Origin: an uncultured Solirubrobacteraceae bacterium
Lineage (GTDB): Bacteria > Actinomycetota > Thermoleophilia > Solirubrobacterales > Solirubrobacteraceae
Assembly (NCBI GenBank): GCA_902806175.1
Contig: CADCVQ010000001.1
Span: 23,049-87,048, forward strand
DNA: 64,000 nt
Direction: 5' to 3'
The position numbers and the translations under genes are program-made. This document shows positions 1 through 8,620 of the stretch, one piece after another. Positions within the stretch are counted from its first letter, which is position 1. Each line of letters begins with the position of its first letter. Below the pieces are notes generated by a model. The model worked only from the letters and a program-made list of their open reading frames with translations. It had not been told where the DNA came from and did not search any database.

Positions 1-117
1 CCGCCTCTGGCGTGGACGGCGCCTGGCTTCCGAGTCGGGCGCGGCCGCGCCTGCGTGGCGGCAGGAACGGGTATGGCGCGGGACGCGCTAGCGTTGGGCC
101 GGTTCGCCGACGCCTGA
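1..117 (+). CDS. 3' end of an unidentified gene (partial)
   Basis: A reading frame open from the first base ends in TGA at 115-117 and encodes about 38 residues with the segment VAAGTGMARDALALGRFADA at its C-terminus. Coding is plausible because the frame stays open and has a normal amino-acid mix, but the piece is too short to assign to a family. It stops 59 bases before the selD start on the same strand, so it could be the gene upstream of selD in the same operon. The rest of the gene lies outside the window. Confidence 0.35.
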   Translation, partial: PPLAWTAPGFRVGRGRACVAAGTGMARDALALGRFADA

Positions 118-176
118 CGACGACCGCAAACCGTGTGCTTCGACGCCCATCCGATCCCTCGCCCGGTCCTACGCTC

Positions 177-1208
177 GTGAGCGCGCCGCACGCTGCGGGA
201 CCCGTCGCGCTGACGTCGCTTTCGCACGGCGCGGGCTGCGGATGCAAGCTGCCGGCGGCGGCGCTGCTGCCGATCGTCCGGGGGCTGCCCGCCGTCGCCG
301 AGCCGCGGCTGCTCGTCGGCTCCAACACCGCCGACGACGCCGCGGTGTTCAAGCTGACCGACGAGATCGCGCTCGTGATGACGATCGACTTCTTCACGCC
401 GATCGTCGACGACCCCTACGACTTCGGCCGGATCGCGGCGGCGAACGCGCTCTCCGACGTCTACGCGATGGGCGGGCTGCCGCTGGCGGCGATGAACGTC
501 GTCGCCTTTCCGCTCGAGCAGCTCGGCGGTGACATCCTGCGCGAGATCATGCGGGGTGGGGCCGACGTCGCCGCGGCTGCGGGGATCTCGATCGTCGGCG
601 GCCACTCGATCGACGACCCGGAGCCGAAGTACGGCCTGGCCGTGACCGGAACCGTGCATCCCGCCGAAGTGATCTCCAACGCGGGGGCGCACGCAGGTGA
701 CCTTCTCGTGCTGACCAAGCCGCTGGGGGTCGGCGCGATCACGACGGCGCGCAAGCGCGGCCGGCGCGACGACGACCTGCTCGCAAGGGCGGTTGCGACG
801 ATGAGCGCGCTCAACGACTCGGCGTCCGCGGCGGCGCGCGCGGCCGGCGCCAGCGCGATGACCGACGTCACCGGCTTCGGGCTGCTCGGCCATCTGCACT
901 CGCTGGGGTGCGCGAGCGACGTCGCGGCGGTGATCGACGCGTCGGCCGTGCCGGCGATCGACGGCGTGCTGGAGCTGCTCGAGGGCGACGACGCCGTCTC
1001 GGGCGGCAGCCGGCGCAACCGCGCGCACGCCGAGACCTTCACGACGTTCGCCGACGACGTCGCCGAACCGCGCCGGCGCCTGCTGTGCGACGCCACGACG
1101 TCGGGCGGGCTGCTCGTCGCGGTCGCGCCCGAGGCCGCTTCCTCGCTGCCGGGCCCGATCGTCGGCGATATCGTCGCCGGTGAGCCCGGCGCCATCGCCG
1201 TGCGATGA
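177..1208 (+). CDS. selD: Selenide, water dikinase (selenophosphate synthetase)
   Basis: SelD uses ATP, selenide and water to make selenophosphate, the selenium donor for selenocysteine synthesis. The 343-residue product has the family's N-terminal catalytic loop HGAGCGCKLP. Cys21 and Lys24 match the essential Cys and Lys of the E. coli enzyme, so this is the Cys form and not a Sec-containing one. The AIRS-type ATP-binding core follows, with NTADDAAVF and later DVTGFGLLGH. GTG 177 was chosen because it gives normal family length and places the catalytic loop about 20 residues in. The frame is open further upstream, and a GTG near 132 is possible. It lies 26 bases before tRNA-Sec and heads the selD-selC-selA-selB cluster. 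Confidence 0.95.
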   Translation: MSAPHAAGPVALTSLSHGAGCGCKLPAAALLPIVRGLPAVAEPRLLVGSNTADDAAVFKLTDEIALVMTIDFFTPIVDDPYDFGRIAAANALSDVYAMGGLPLAAMNVVAFPLEQLGGDILREIMRGGADVAAAAGISIVGGHSIDDPEPKYGLAVTGTVHPAEVISNAGAHAGDLLVLTKPLGVGAITTARKRGRRDDDLLARAVATMSALNDSASAAARAAGASAMTDVTGFGLLGHLHSLGCASDVAAVIDASAVPAIDGVLELLEGDDAVSGGSRRNRAHAETFTTFADDVAEPRRRLLCDATTSGGLLVAVAPEAASSLPGPIVGDIVAGEPGAIAVR

Positions 1209-1234
1209 TCGCCCAGCTCGGGCTACATCACCTT

Positions 1235-1325
1235 GGAGCGGCCCGGGCCCGGTGGCCCATCCGGTCTTCAAAACCGGCGGGGCGCGGCACACCGCGCTGG
1301 AAGGTTCGACTCCTTCGCCGTTCCG
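1235..1325 (+). tRNA. selC: tRNA-Sec, anticodon TCA
   Basis: All arms of a bacterial selenocysteine tRNA can be drawn. The 8-bp acceptor stem pairs GGAGCGGC (1235-1242) with GCCGTTCC (1317-1324), with discriminator G at 1325. The D-stem pairs GGGCC (1245-1249) with GGCCC (1254-1258) across a four-base loop. The anticodon stem pairs CCGGT (1261-1265) with ACCGG (1273-1277), and the loop CTTCAAA carries TCA at 1268-1270. The long variable arm pairs GCGCGG (1282-1287) with CCGCGC (1292-1297). The T-arm is GAAGG-TTCGACT-CCTTC (1300-1316). The long acceptor, long variable arm and UCA anticodon are diagnostic. The terminal CCA is not encoded. The gene ends one base before the selA ATG. Confidence 0.97.
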
Positions 1326-1326
1326 T

Positions 1327-2628
1327 ATGAGCCCGCGCGACCGGCTGCGCGGCCTGCCGTCGGTCGACCGGCTGGCGACCGCGGTGGCGCGCGCGGAGCT
1401 GGAGGCGCGGCGCGAGGAACTGCTCGACGGCGGTGATGCGGTCGACGACACGACGGTCGACCTGGTGGCGCGCGCGCGGGCGCGCCTGCGCCCGCGGCTG
1501 CGGCGCGTGCTCAACGCGACCGGCGTCGTCGTCCACACGAACCTCGGTCGGGCCCCGCTCGCCGCCGAGGCGCAAGCCGCGGTCGCGGCCGTCGCGGACG
1601 GCTACTGCAACCTCGAGCTCGACCTCGCCGCGGGAGCGCGCGGATCGCGGCAGGCGCATGTCGAGGAGCTGCTGCGTGAGCTGACCGGCGCGCAGGCGGC
1701 CCTCGCGGTCAACAACTGCGCGGCGGCGGTGCTGCTGGCCTGCGCCGCGCTGGCTGGAGGCCGCGACGTCGTCGTCTCGCGGGGGCAGCTGATCGAGATC
1801 GGCGGCGGCTTCCGGATCCCCGAGATCCTCGAGCTCGCGGGCACGCGGCTCGTCGAGGTGGGCACGACGAACCGGACGCGCCGCGCCGACTACGAGGCGG
1901 CACTGGCGGCCGGGGGCGAGCGCATCGGGGCCATCCTGCGCGCGCATCCCTCGAACTTCCGAACCGTCGGCTTCGTCGCCGAGGTGGAGATCGAGGAGCT
2001 CTGTGAGCTGGGCGCAGCGGTGATCGACGACGTAGGCTCGGGCGTGCTCACGGACGACCTCGAGCTGCTCGCGGGCGAGCCGCCGGTGCGCCGATCGGTC
2101 GGCGCCGGCGCCGCGCTCACGGCGTTCTCGGGCGACAAGCTGCTCGGCGGACCGCAGGCGGGGATGCTGGTCGGAACGCGCGCGGCCGTTGAGGCGTGCC
2201 GCCGCCATCCGCTCGCGCGGGCCGTACGAATCGACAAGCTGTCGCTCGCCGCGCTCGAGGCGACCCTCGCCCTTCATCGCGACCCGGTGGCCGCGCGCCG
2301 CACACTGCCGGTGCTTGCGATGCTCGAAGCCGACGACGCGACGCTGAGCAGGCGCGCACACGAGCTGGCGGCCACGACCGGGGGCACGGTCGTCGCGTCG
2401 ACGGCGCGTGTCGGCGGCGGCGCACTGCCGCTGCTGGAACTGCCGGGGCCGGCGGTCGCGATCGACCCGGGCCCGGCCGGCGCGACCGCGCTCGCGGCGG
2501 AGCTGCGGGCAGGCGATCCGGCCGTTGTGGGCCGTCTGCACGACGGCCGGCTGCTGCTCGACCCGCGCACGCTGACAGACGACGAGGCGCGCGAGGTGGC
2601 GCGCGCGGTGCGCGCGGTGTTGCCGTGA
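1327..2628 (+). CDS. selA: L-seryl-tRNA(Sec) selenium transferase
   Basis: SelA is a PLP enzyme that converts Ser-tRNA(Sec) to Sec-tRNA(Sec) with selenophosphate. The 433-residue product has the usual N-terminal segment ([10 protein letters not shown]), the [16 protein letters not shown] motif and the PLP-binding loop [12 protein letters not shown] with Schiff-base Lys271. ATG 1327 is chosen because it puts LPSVDRL about ten residues in, as in known SelA proteins. No Shine-Dalgarno sequence lies close upstream because the tRNA-Sec 3' end is only one base away. This start must therefore be used as a leaderless mRNA after tRNA processing, or be reached within a longer transcript. The stop overlaps the selB GTG start (GTGA, 2625-2628). 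Confidence 0.96.
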   Translation: MSPRDRLRGLPSVDRLATAVARAELEARREELLDGGDAVDDTTVDLVARARARLRPRLRRVLNATGVVVHTNLGRAPLAAEAQAAVAAVADGYCNLELDLAAGARGSRQAHVEELLRELTGAQAALAVNNCAAAVLLACAALAGGRDVVVSRGQLIEIGGGFRIPEILELAGTRLVEVGTTNRTRRADYEAALAAGGERIGAILRAHPSNFRTVGFVAEVEIEELCELGAAVIDDVGSGVLTDDLELLAGEPPVRRSVGAGAALTAFSGDKLLGGPQAGMLVGTRAAVEACRRHPLARAVRIDKLSLAALEATLALHRDPVAARRTLPVLAMLEADDATLSRRAHELAATTGGTVVASTARVGGGALPLLELPGPAVAIDPGPAGATALAAELRAGDPAVVGRLHDGRLLLDPRTLTDDEAREVARAVRAVLP

Positions 2629-4145
2629 GCGTCGAGCCGGCCCTGACGCTCGGGACGGCCGGCCATATCGACCACGGCAAGACGGCGCTCGTGCGCGCGC
2701 TGACCGGGGTGGACACCGACCGCCTGCCCCAGGAGAAGGCGCGCGGCATGTCGATCGAGCTCGGGTTCGCGCCCCTGCTGCTGCCCGGAGGGCAGCACGT
2801 CTCGGTCGTCGACGTGCCGGGCCACGAGCGCTTCGTGCGGACGATGGTTGCCGGAGCGACCGGGATCGACTTCCATCTCATGGTCGTCGCCGCCGACGAC
2901 GGCGTGATGCCTCAGACGCTCGAGCACGCGGAGGTGCTCGCGGCACTGGGGATCGAACAGGGCGTCGTCGCGATCACCAAGTGCGACCGCGCGTCCCCGC
3001 AACGAGCCGCCGCGGAAGCCGCCGAGTTGCTCCCCGGCGCCGAGGTCGTGGCGTGCTCGGCGCGCACAGGCGAGGGCGTGGCGGCCGTCGCGGCGGCGCT
3101 GGAGCGCGTGGCGGAGCGTGTGACGCCACACGCCGCAGGACGTCGGGGGGGCGCGGCCGTGCTGCACATCGACCGCGCCTTCACGATCCACGGCGCCGGC
3201 ACGGTCGTCACCGGGACGCTGCGGTCGGGCAGCCTGGCCGTGGGCGATACACCGGCCCTGCTGCCGGCGCAGCGGCTCGTCCGAGTGCGATCGCTGCAGG
3301 TGCACGACCAGCCGGCCGAGCGGGCGCACGCGGGGCAGCGCATTGCAGTCGGTCTCGCCGGGATCGCACTGCGCGACGTCGCCCGCGGTGATGCGCTCGC
3401 CGATCGGGCGGCGGCGCTCGCGCCGACGCAGGTCATCGACGCGGCGCTGGACCTCCGCGACGATCTGCACGGCCGGCGCGTCATGGTGCATCACGGCACG
3501 CGGGCGGCGCCGGCGCGGCTGGCGGCGCTCGGCGGCGGCCTGTGGCAGGTGCGCCTAGAGGCGCCGCTGCTCGCCGCCGCGGGCGACCGGCTCGTCGTGC
3601 GCTCGGTCGCGCCGCCCGACACGCTCGCCGGCGGCACCGTGCTCGATCCGCGGGCCCGCCGCCATGGTCGCCGCCCCGACGTGCTCGCGCGCCTCGAGCG
3701 GCTACGGCGCGGTGAGCCGGAGCCTTCGCCGGTAGCGCCGCCGGCGGTCGCCGCACCAGCCGGTCCGGCGACCGCCGCGGCCTCTTCGGCGCCGGCGCTC
3801 GAATCGGGCGCGACCGAGCTCGCAGAGCGGCTGCTCGCGGCCGGCCATGAGCCGCCCTCGCGCTCAGAGCTGGGTGCTGCCGCGGCGCATCTCCCCGCGC
3901 TGATGCACGCGGGCGTCGCCGTCCGTATCGGCCGTGACCTCTACGCGCACCGCGACGCGCTCGCGGTCGTCGCTGATCGCGCCGGCGCAATCATCGCCAG
4001 CGAGGGCGCCGTGACGCTCGCGCGGCTCCGTGACGAGCTCGGGACCTCCCGCAAGTACGCCGAGGCGCTGCTCGAGCATCTCGACGCGGCGCGCTACACC
4101 AAGCGCCTGCCCGATGACCGCCGCGTGCTGCGCCGCCGGCACTAG
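2625..4145 (+). CDS. selB: Selenocysteine-specific elongation factor
   Basis: SelB is the EF-Tu-like GTPase that brings Sec-tRNA(Sec) to UGA codons marked by a SECIS hairpin. The 506-residue product opens with the G1 motif GHIDHGKT (13-20), then VDVPGHERF (G3) and TKCD (G4), followed by EF-Tu-like beta-barrel domains. A Pro/Ala-rich linker at roughly 363-393 leads to winged-helix material at the C-terminus, including [13 protein letters not shown] and a basic tail. At 506 residues it is clearly shorter than the about 614-residue E. coli protein. I infer that the first winged-helix units are reduced to the linker while the SECIS-binding pair is kept. The GTG start overlaps the selA stop, and the stop overlaps the opposing rhodanese gene. 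Confidence 0.95.
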   Translation: MSVEPALTLGTAGHIDHGKTALVRALTGVDTDRLPQEKARGMSIELGFAPLLLPGGQHVSVVDVPGHERFVRTMVAGATGIDFHLMVVAADDGVMPQTLEHAEVLAALGIEQGVVAITKCDRASPQRAAAEAAELLPGAEVVACSARTGEGVAAVAAALERVAERVTPHAAGRRGGAAVLHIDRAFTIHGAGTVVTGTLRSGSLAVGDTPALLPAQRLVRVRSLQVHDQPAERAHAGQRIAVGLAGIALRDVARGDALADRAAALAPTQVIDAALDLRDDLHGRRVMVHHGTRAAPARLAALGGGLWQVRLEAPLLAAAGDRLVVRSVAPPDTLAGGTVLDPRARRHGRRPDVLARLERLRRGEPEPSPVAPPAVAAPAGPATAAASSAPALESGATELAERLLAAGHEPPSRSELGAAAAHLPALMHAGVAVRIGRDLYAHRDALAVVADRAGAIIASEGAVTLARLRDELGTSRKYAEALLEHLDAARYTKRLPDDRRVLRRRH

Positions 4146-4531
4146 TCCCGCGCGACGGGCAATCCCGCGGCGCGCCAGGCCTGGAAACCTCCGACGAGGT
4201 CTGTCGCGCGAGCAAATCCGAGTTGCTGCAGCGTCGCTGCGGCAAGGCTCGACTGGTAGCCCTCGTCGCACATCACGATCACGCGACGATCGAGACCGCC
4301 CACGCGGTCGTCGCGCGCCTCGCTGCTGGGGTCGCAGCGCCACTCGAGCACGTTGCGCGCAAACCAGATCGCGCTCGGCACGATCCCGTCGGCGGCACGC
4401 TGCGATTCGGAGCGGATGTCGACGAGAAGGGCACCGCCGCCGATCGCGTCCTGTGCCTCGTTCGGTTCGACGCGCACGAGCCCGGCCCGCGCCTGCGCGA
4501 GCAGTTCATCGATCGTCTTGCGCGCCACCAT
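4142..4531 (-). CDS. Single-domain rhodanese-like protein
   Basis: Rhodaneses move sulfane sulfur (sometimes selenium) between thiols through a persulfide on an active-site Cys. The 129-residue protein has LLVDIRSESQR near residue 36 (the CH2A-like Asp-Ile-Arg segment), the active-site loop VMCDEGYQSS with Cys88, and the closing motif DLVGGFQAWRAAGLP. One domain makes up the whole protein. A Shine-Dalgarno-like AAGGGA sits about ten bases before the ATG. Its stop overlaps the selB stop on the opposite strand. Its position beside the selenium genes invites a role in sulfur or selenium delivery, but only location supports that. Confidence 0.85.
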   Translation of the reverse strand: MVARKTIDELLAQARAGLVRVEPNEAQDAIGGGALLVDIRSESQRAADGIVPSAIWFARNVLEWRCDPSSEARDDRVGGLDRRVIVMCDEGYQSSLAAATLQQLGFARATDLVGGFQAWRAAGLPVARD

Positions 4532-4657
4532 CGTGATCAGGTCCCTTCGTCGTCGTAGCTGGGACGCTACACGGAGGTGCGAGTAGCGCCGTCGCCGGCC
4601 TCCTCACGCCCGCCGCCGGCCTCGTTTGGCGCGCCCCGGATCGGGCAGACACGCGTC

Positions 4658-5014
4658 ATGCGCAGGCTCACCGCCGCCGTGGTTGCAGCCGCCCTCGTGC
4701 TCGTCGCCGCGCTGGCCGCCGGCAACGAGGCGCCGACCGCGCGCGCCGCCGTCTGCAGCGGCAGCGTCACCGAGCAGATCAACGGCAGGACGATCCGCGC
4801 GCGCTCCATCGCGACGCGCGCGACGACGTGCACGAACGGCAGGGGCGTCCTGCGCTCGTTTCTTGCGAAGGCCGACCGCAGCGAGAGCTGCCATCGGGCC
4901 TCGAAGCGGCCGCCGCCCACCAGCGGCTGCGGCATCCGCGGGTTCAACTGCTTTCGCAACGCCAGCACGTACTGCGCGTCGCCCGGGGGCAAGTCGGTGA
5001 TGTGGAAGGAGTGA
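4658..5014 (+). CDS. Small secreted Cys-containing protein of unknown function
   Basis: The 118-residue product starts with a signal peptide: MRRL, then an Ala/Val/Leu-rich hydrophobic stretch to about residue 22, with a likely cleavage near TARA. The mature part is basic and contains six cysteines, for example ATTCTNGRG and SGCGIRGFNCF, which suits disulfide bonds outside the cytoplasm. I do not recognise a family. ATG 4658 is chosen because it begins the signal peptide; the frame is open upstream to 4577. It stands alone between a divergent rhodanese gene and a convergent DUF1772 gene. Confidence 0.65.
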   Translation: MRRLTAAVVAAALVLVAALAAGNEAPTARAAVCSGSVTEQINGRTIRARSIATRATTCTNGRGVLRSFLAKADRSESCHRASKRPPPTSGCGIRGFNCFRNASTYCASPGGKSVMWKE

Positions 5015-5033
5015 CCTGCGGGCTCCAGGCCAG

Positions 5034-5597
5034 CTAGCCGTCGAGCCGAACCGCGACGCAGGCGCAGATCAGGACGAACCCGGCCAGCAGCAGCCACGAC
5101 CGCACGCCCTGAAAACGCTCCCATCGCGCCCTCGTCTGCTTCCAGTCAGCGGGCGGATCGTCGGGATCCCATTTGCCGGTCGCGAGGTTGATCGGGACGT
5201 TGACGACGACCGTCGAGATCACGGCAGCCGCCAGCGAGAGGGCCGCCGCCGCCGCCAGCCCGCGGATCCAGCCGCCTTCGTCCCAGACGCTGATCGCGAA
5301 GCTGACCGCGACGATCAGCGTCAACGGCATCAGGATCGGCATGACGCGGCCGAACGACGTCAGCAATCCTTGCTCCACCGCGATGAACTCTCTCTGCGGC
5401 AGGCGCCGCGTGATCGGATGCACGAACGCATATGACCCGAACTCCGCGCACGCGGTGAATCCGGTCAGGACGAGGATCAAGAAGGTGAACCAGTCCAAGC
5501 GTGTGAGTATGGCTGAAGCTCGCGCTCCGATCAGGACCGCGCCTGTCGTCAGGCACGCCGCGAACCCGGCTGAGGAACGGCCATCGAGCACCGCCAC
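5034..5597 (-). CDS. DUF1772-like four-helix membrane protein
   Basis: The 187-residue product has about four transmembrane segments: around residues 10-25, 35-55, 85-105 and 165-183, with an Ala-rich helix near 120-140. Its conserved region reads NVPINLATGKWDP followed by DDPPADWKQTRARWERFQ. This resembles the NVP...W.P...PPADW...R.RW signature of DUF1772 membrane proteins, a family that includes anthrone-oxygenase-like enzymes. The substrate is unknown. Its start codon is only 20 bases from the divergent selO start, so the two promoters must overlap. A start further into the frame is possible. Confidence 0.75.
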   Translation of the reverse strand: MAVLDGRSSAGFAACLTTGAVLIGARASAILTRLDWFTFLILVLTGFTACAEFGSYAFVHPITRRLPQREFIAVEQGLLTSFGRVMPILMPLTLIVAVSFAISVWDEGGWIRGLAAAAALSLAAAVISTVVVNVPINLATGKWDPDDPPADWKQTRARWERFQGVRSWLLLAGFVLICACVAVRLDG

Positions 5598-5605
5598 GGG
5601 GAAGC

Positions 5606-5611
5606 TAGCCT
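5606..5611 (+). promoter_or_regulatory. Leaderless -10 element of selO
   Basis: TAGCCT is followed by exactly six bases and then ATG 5618. This spacing puts the transcript start on the first base of the start codon. GGAG lies in the spacer, so a short leader is not fully excluded. No good -35 was seen. Confidence 0.5.
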
Positions 5612-5617
5612 GGAGTC

Positions 5618-7096
5618 ATGAGCATTGCTGCCCGGCCACTGTTCGCGTTTGACAACTCCTACGTACGGGATCTCGAGGGCCTGTACGAGCCCTGGCGCGG
5701 AAGACCTGTGCCGGCCGCCCGGCTGCTGGCGCTCAACGAGCAGCTGGCCGCAGAGCTCGGCGTCGACGGCGATGCGCTCAAAGGACCTGACGGTCTCGCG
5801 GTCCTCGTCGGCGCCGTCGCGCCCGACGGGGCCACGCCGGTCGCGCAGGCCTACTCCGGCCACCAGTTCGGCGGGTTCTCGCCGCGGCTGGGCGACGGCC
5901 GCGCGCTCCTGCTCGGCGAGGTGCTCGACGTCCGCGGACAGCGCCGCGACCTGCACCTGAAGGGCTCGGGCCGCACGCCGTTCGCGCGCGGCGGTGACGG
6001 GAAGGCCGCCATCGGCCCGATGCTGCGCGAGTACGTGATCGGCGAGGCGATGCATGCCCTCGGCATCCCCACGACCCGCGCGCTCGCAGTCGTGGCGACC
6101 GGCGAGGACGTCGTGCGCGAGACGATGCTGCCCGGCGCGGTGCTCAGCCGTGTCGCAGCGAGCCATATCCGCGTCGGCACGTTCGAGTACGCCGCGCGCC
6201 AGGACCCGGCGCTCGTGCGGCGCCTCGCCGACCACGCGATCGCCCGTCACCACCCCCACGCCGCCGAGGCAGAGAACCCGTACCTCGCGTTCTTCGCGGC
6301 CGTCGTCGACGTCCAGGCCGCGCTCATCGCGCGCTGGATGCTCGTCGGCTTCATCCACGGCGTCATGAACACCGACAACATGACGATCTCCGGCGAGACG
6401 ATCGACTACGGCCCCTGCGCGTTCATGGACGCCTTCGACCCCGCCACCGTGTTCAGTTCGATCGATCACGCCGGCCGCTACGCGTACGCCAACCAGCCGT
6501 ACATCGCGCAGTGGAATTTGGCGCGGCTGGGTGAGACGCTGCTGGCGCTGCTGGACGCCGACCCGGACACCGCGATCGCGGCCGCCACCGAGGTCCTGCA
6601 GTCATTCGCCGGGCGCTACCACGAGTACCTGGGCGCGGGCATGCGCGCGAAGCTCGGTCTGGTCGACGGCCGACCGGAGGATGGCGCGCTGATCGACGAC
6701 CTGCTGGCGCTGCTGCATGCGCAGTCCGTCGACTTCACCTCGTTCTTCCGGGCGCTGTCAGCGGCAGCGCGCGGGGACGTGGCACCCGCCAAGGCGCTCT
6801 TCGCCGACCCCGCCGCCTTCGACGGCTGGTGCGATCGCTGGCAGGCGCGGCTGTCCTCCCAATCCACCGACGGACAGACGGTCGCTGACGCGATGGACCG
6901 GGTCAACCCCGTCTACATCGCGCGCAACCACCTCGTGGAGGAAGCGCTGACGGCGGCGACCGGCGGCGACCTGCAGCCGTTCGAACGACTCGTCGACGTG
7001 CTCACGCAGCCGTTCGACGAACGGCCCGGCCTGGAGCGATACGCCGCACCGGCGCCGGCAGACTTCGGCTGTTACCGCACGTTCTGCGGCACGTGA
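5618..7096 (+). CDS. selO: SelO/YdiU family protein adenylyltransferase (Cys form)
   Basis: SelO is a pseudokinase-fold enzyme that AMPylates proteins on Ser/Thr/Tyr. The 492-residue product shows family motifs throughout: FDNSYVRDL at the N-terminus, [18 protein letters not shown] near residues 86-103, [31 protein letters not shown] and [16 protein letters not shown] (metal and ATP-binding region). It ends YRTFCGT, with Cys where some SelO proteins carry selenocysteine, followed by an ordinary TGA stop. It is not in the sel operon but lies 1.5 kb downstream of it on the same strand. ATG 5618 is supported by the six-base-spaced -10 box. Confidence 0.93.
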   Translation: MSIAARPLFAFDNSYVRDLEGLYEPWRGRPVPAARLLALNEQLAAELGVDGDALKGPDGLAVLVGAVAPDGATPVAQAYSGHQFGGFSPRLGDGRALLLGEVLDVRGQRRDLHLKGSGRTPFARGGDGKAAIGPMLREYVIGEAMHALGIPTTRALAVVATGEDVVRETMLPGAVLSRVAASHIRVGTFEYAARQDPALVRRLADHAIARHHPHAAEAENPYLAFFAAVVDVQAALIARWMLVGFIHGVMNTDNMTISGETIDYGPCAFMDAFDPATVFSSIDHAGRYAYANQPYIAQWNLARLGETLLALLDADPDTAIAAATEVLQSFAGRYHEYLGAGMRAKLGLVDGRPEDGALIDDLLALLHAQSVDFTSFFRALSAAARGDVAPAKALFADPAAFDGWCDRWQARLSSQSTDGQTVADAMDRVNPVYIARNHLVEEALTAATGGDLQPFERLVDVLTQPFDERPGLERYAAPAPADFGCYRTFCGT

Positions 7097-7141
7097 GCGG
7101 GCGCCGCGCGTCCGGCGGCACGCCCGGCGGCGACAAGCTGT

Positions 7142-8182
7142 CTAGGCCTGCGCTGCCTCCCGCGCGACCTCGCTTCTGAGCGACGCGACGAAACGCTCGA
7201 GCAGCGGGCGGCGCAGCGGCGAGTCGCGGGCGCTCTTCATGAGGCCGAGCTTCGCGCCGACGGCGTACGGCAGGCCCCAGGCCGCAAGATCGCCGATCGC
7301 GCCGACATACAGCGCGGCGGCGTGGCCGATCTCACGCTCGTAGCGGTTCAGCCAGGCCGGCTCGGCGGCGAACGCGTCGCCCTCCAGCCGGCCGAGGCCG
7401 ACCTCGAGCGCGAACGTCGTGAAGCGCCGCGAGCGCGCGGTGCCGGCCGTCGGCGAGCCGCCGTAGTAGTCCAGCAGGATGTCCGACACCGCGCAGCCGG
7501 CTCCGTGGGAGATGTCGTAGGCGGCGCCGATGGCGTAGGCGTCGACGTTGCCGAGCATGTCCTGCGGCGGCGCGCACAAGTCGATCTGCTCCTGCAGCTC
7601 GGCATCCGTGAGCGCGCGCTCGCGCCGGGCGCCCTGAAACAGGACCTCGGCCAGGACGCTGCCCAGGTCGCCGCCCCACGTGACGGCGTCGACGTTGCGC
7701 GCCATCGCATAGAGCCCCAGCGGCGCGACCGGGCCCGGGTGGTTGATCGCGTCGAGGCCCGCGAGCACGTGCCCGACGTCGACGAGCTCGCCGTCGTGCA
7801 TGCGAACCTCCTGCAGGTCGCCTGGGCGCACGAGCTGCGGCGGCGCGCCGTCCAGCCGCGGGCGGCGGTCGACGAAGTCAAGGACGTTCGGCCCGGGCAC
7901 CTCGAACTCGCGGCGGACGGGGTCCGCCATCTCGAACGGGTACAGCGGGGTCACCTCGGCGGCGCCGGGAATGAGGTACTCGTCCCAGCCATGGCCGCCG
8001 TAGAAGAGCTTGCGCAGCCGCGTGATCATGAGCTTCGTGTCCAGCCGCTCACGTCGCGCAAGCCGGTCCTCCTCGGCGCGGATGACGCGCAGGAACGCGT
8101 CGAGGGCCGCGGCTCGCGGCGCCGGCGCAGCCGTTCCCCGCAGCGGCACGTCCCAGCCTGTCGCGTCCTTCTGCGAGAGCAC
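7142..8182 (-). CDS. Conserved-looking protein of unknown function
   Basis: The 346-residue product has no signal peptide and no clear membrane segment. I do not recognise the family. Visible landmarks are an N-terminal helical part with FYGGHGWDEYLIPGA (about 80-95), a central VDVGHVLAGLDAINHPGP, a WGGDLGSVLAEV segment, and DMLGNVDAYAIG shortly before ISHGAGCAVSDILLDYYGG. His, Asp and Trp-Gly-Gly-Asp residues in those patches could form an active site, but this is only a suggestion. GTG 8182 is the likely start. It converges on selO with a 45-base gap and diverges from the small gene at 8277. Confidence 0.7.
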   Translation of the reverse strand: MLSQKDATGWDVPLRGTAAPAPRAAALDAFLRVIRAEEDRLARRERLDTKLMITRLRKLFYGGHGWDEYLIPGAAEVTPLYPFEMADPVRREFEVPGPNVLDFVDRRPRLDGAPPQLVRPGDLQEVRMHDGELVDVGHVLAGLDAINHPGPVAPLGLYAMARNVDAVTWGGDLGSVLAEVLFQGARRERALTDAELQEQIDLCAPPQDMLGNVDAYAIGAAYDISHGAGCAVSDILLDYYGGSPTAGTARSRRFTTFALEVGLGRLEGDAFAAEPAWLNRYEREIGHAAALYVGAIGDLAAWGLPYAVGAKLGLMKSARDSPLRRPLLERFVASLRSEVAREAAQA

Positions 8183-8263
8183 GGCCCGTGCCTACCCGGA
8201 TCGCCCGTCGCGGACGCCAGGCCGGCCGCGCCGCTGCTCGTCCAACGCTGGGCAGGCCCGCCG

Positions 8264-8269
8264 TATGCT
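8264..8269 (+). promoter_or_regulatory. Leaderless -10 element before the 8277 gene
   Basis: TATGCT is followed by seven bases and GTG 8277. An upstream in-frame ATG (8265) lies inside this hexamer, which argues that GTG 8277 is the true start. Confidence 0.5.
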
Positions 8270-8276
8270 TCGTCGC

Positions 8277-8597
8277 GTGCTCGTCCGAACCGTCGTCGCC
8301 CACGGCCTGCCGCGCGCGGTCAGGCGCGTGCCGGGGCTCAAGCACCTGCCGGTGGTCAAGCTGCTGGCAGTCGCGGAGCTGGCGCTCGTCGCGCGCCGCC
8401 ATCTGCAGCACCTTGACGCGCCACAACGTCGTCGCCTGGCCGAGCTCGTGCGCCGCGGACGTGCGCTGTCGGCGCCCGAGCGCGAGGAGCTGCGCGGTCT
8501 CGTCGCGCTGCTGGACACGCGCGCGTTCGCCGGGTCGGCGGCGCAGCGCCTCTCGCCGGTGCCGCTTCCCAAGCGCCTGACGCGCGCCCGTTACTAG
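8277..8597 (+). CDS. Small basic protein of unknown function
   Basis: The 106-residue product is rich in Arg, Leu and Ala and appears largely helical, for example VKLLAVAELALVARRHLQHL and LSAPEREELRGLVALLDTRA. There is no signal peptide or Cys. I do not recognise the family. An upstream in-frame ATG at 8265 would add four residues, but it lies inside the TATGCT promoter hexamer, so GTG 8277 is preferred. It ends 23 bases before the nitrilase gene and may be co-transcribed with it. Confidence 0.6.
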   Translation: MLVRTVVAHGLPRAVRRVPGLKHLPVVKLLAVAELALVARRHLQHLDAPQRRRLAELVRRGRALSAPEREELRGLVALLDTRAFAGSAAQRLSPVPLPKRLTRARY

Positions 8598-8620
8598 AGC
8601 AACGGCGAGGGAGGGAGACC

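Noticed and set aside
168..179. TACGCT at 170-175 as a leaderless promoter for selD.
   Set aside because: Only one base separates it from GTG 177, so transcription would start inside the gene; no suitable downstream start exists.
1228..2541. Long open frames on the strand opposite the sel operon and many other antisense frames across the window.
   Set aside because: They are Arg/Ala-rich shadows caused by high GC and third-position bias, with no motifs and no ribosome sites.
7094..7141. Possible read-through of the selO TGA as selenocysteine.
   Set aside because: The protein ends at the usual FCGT and the downstream frame shows no conserved residues or SECIS-like hairpin.
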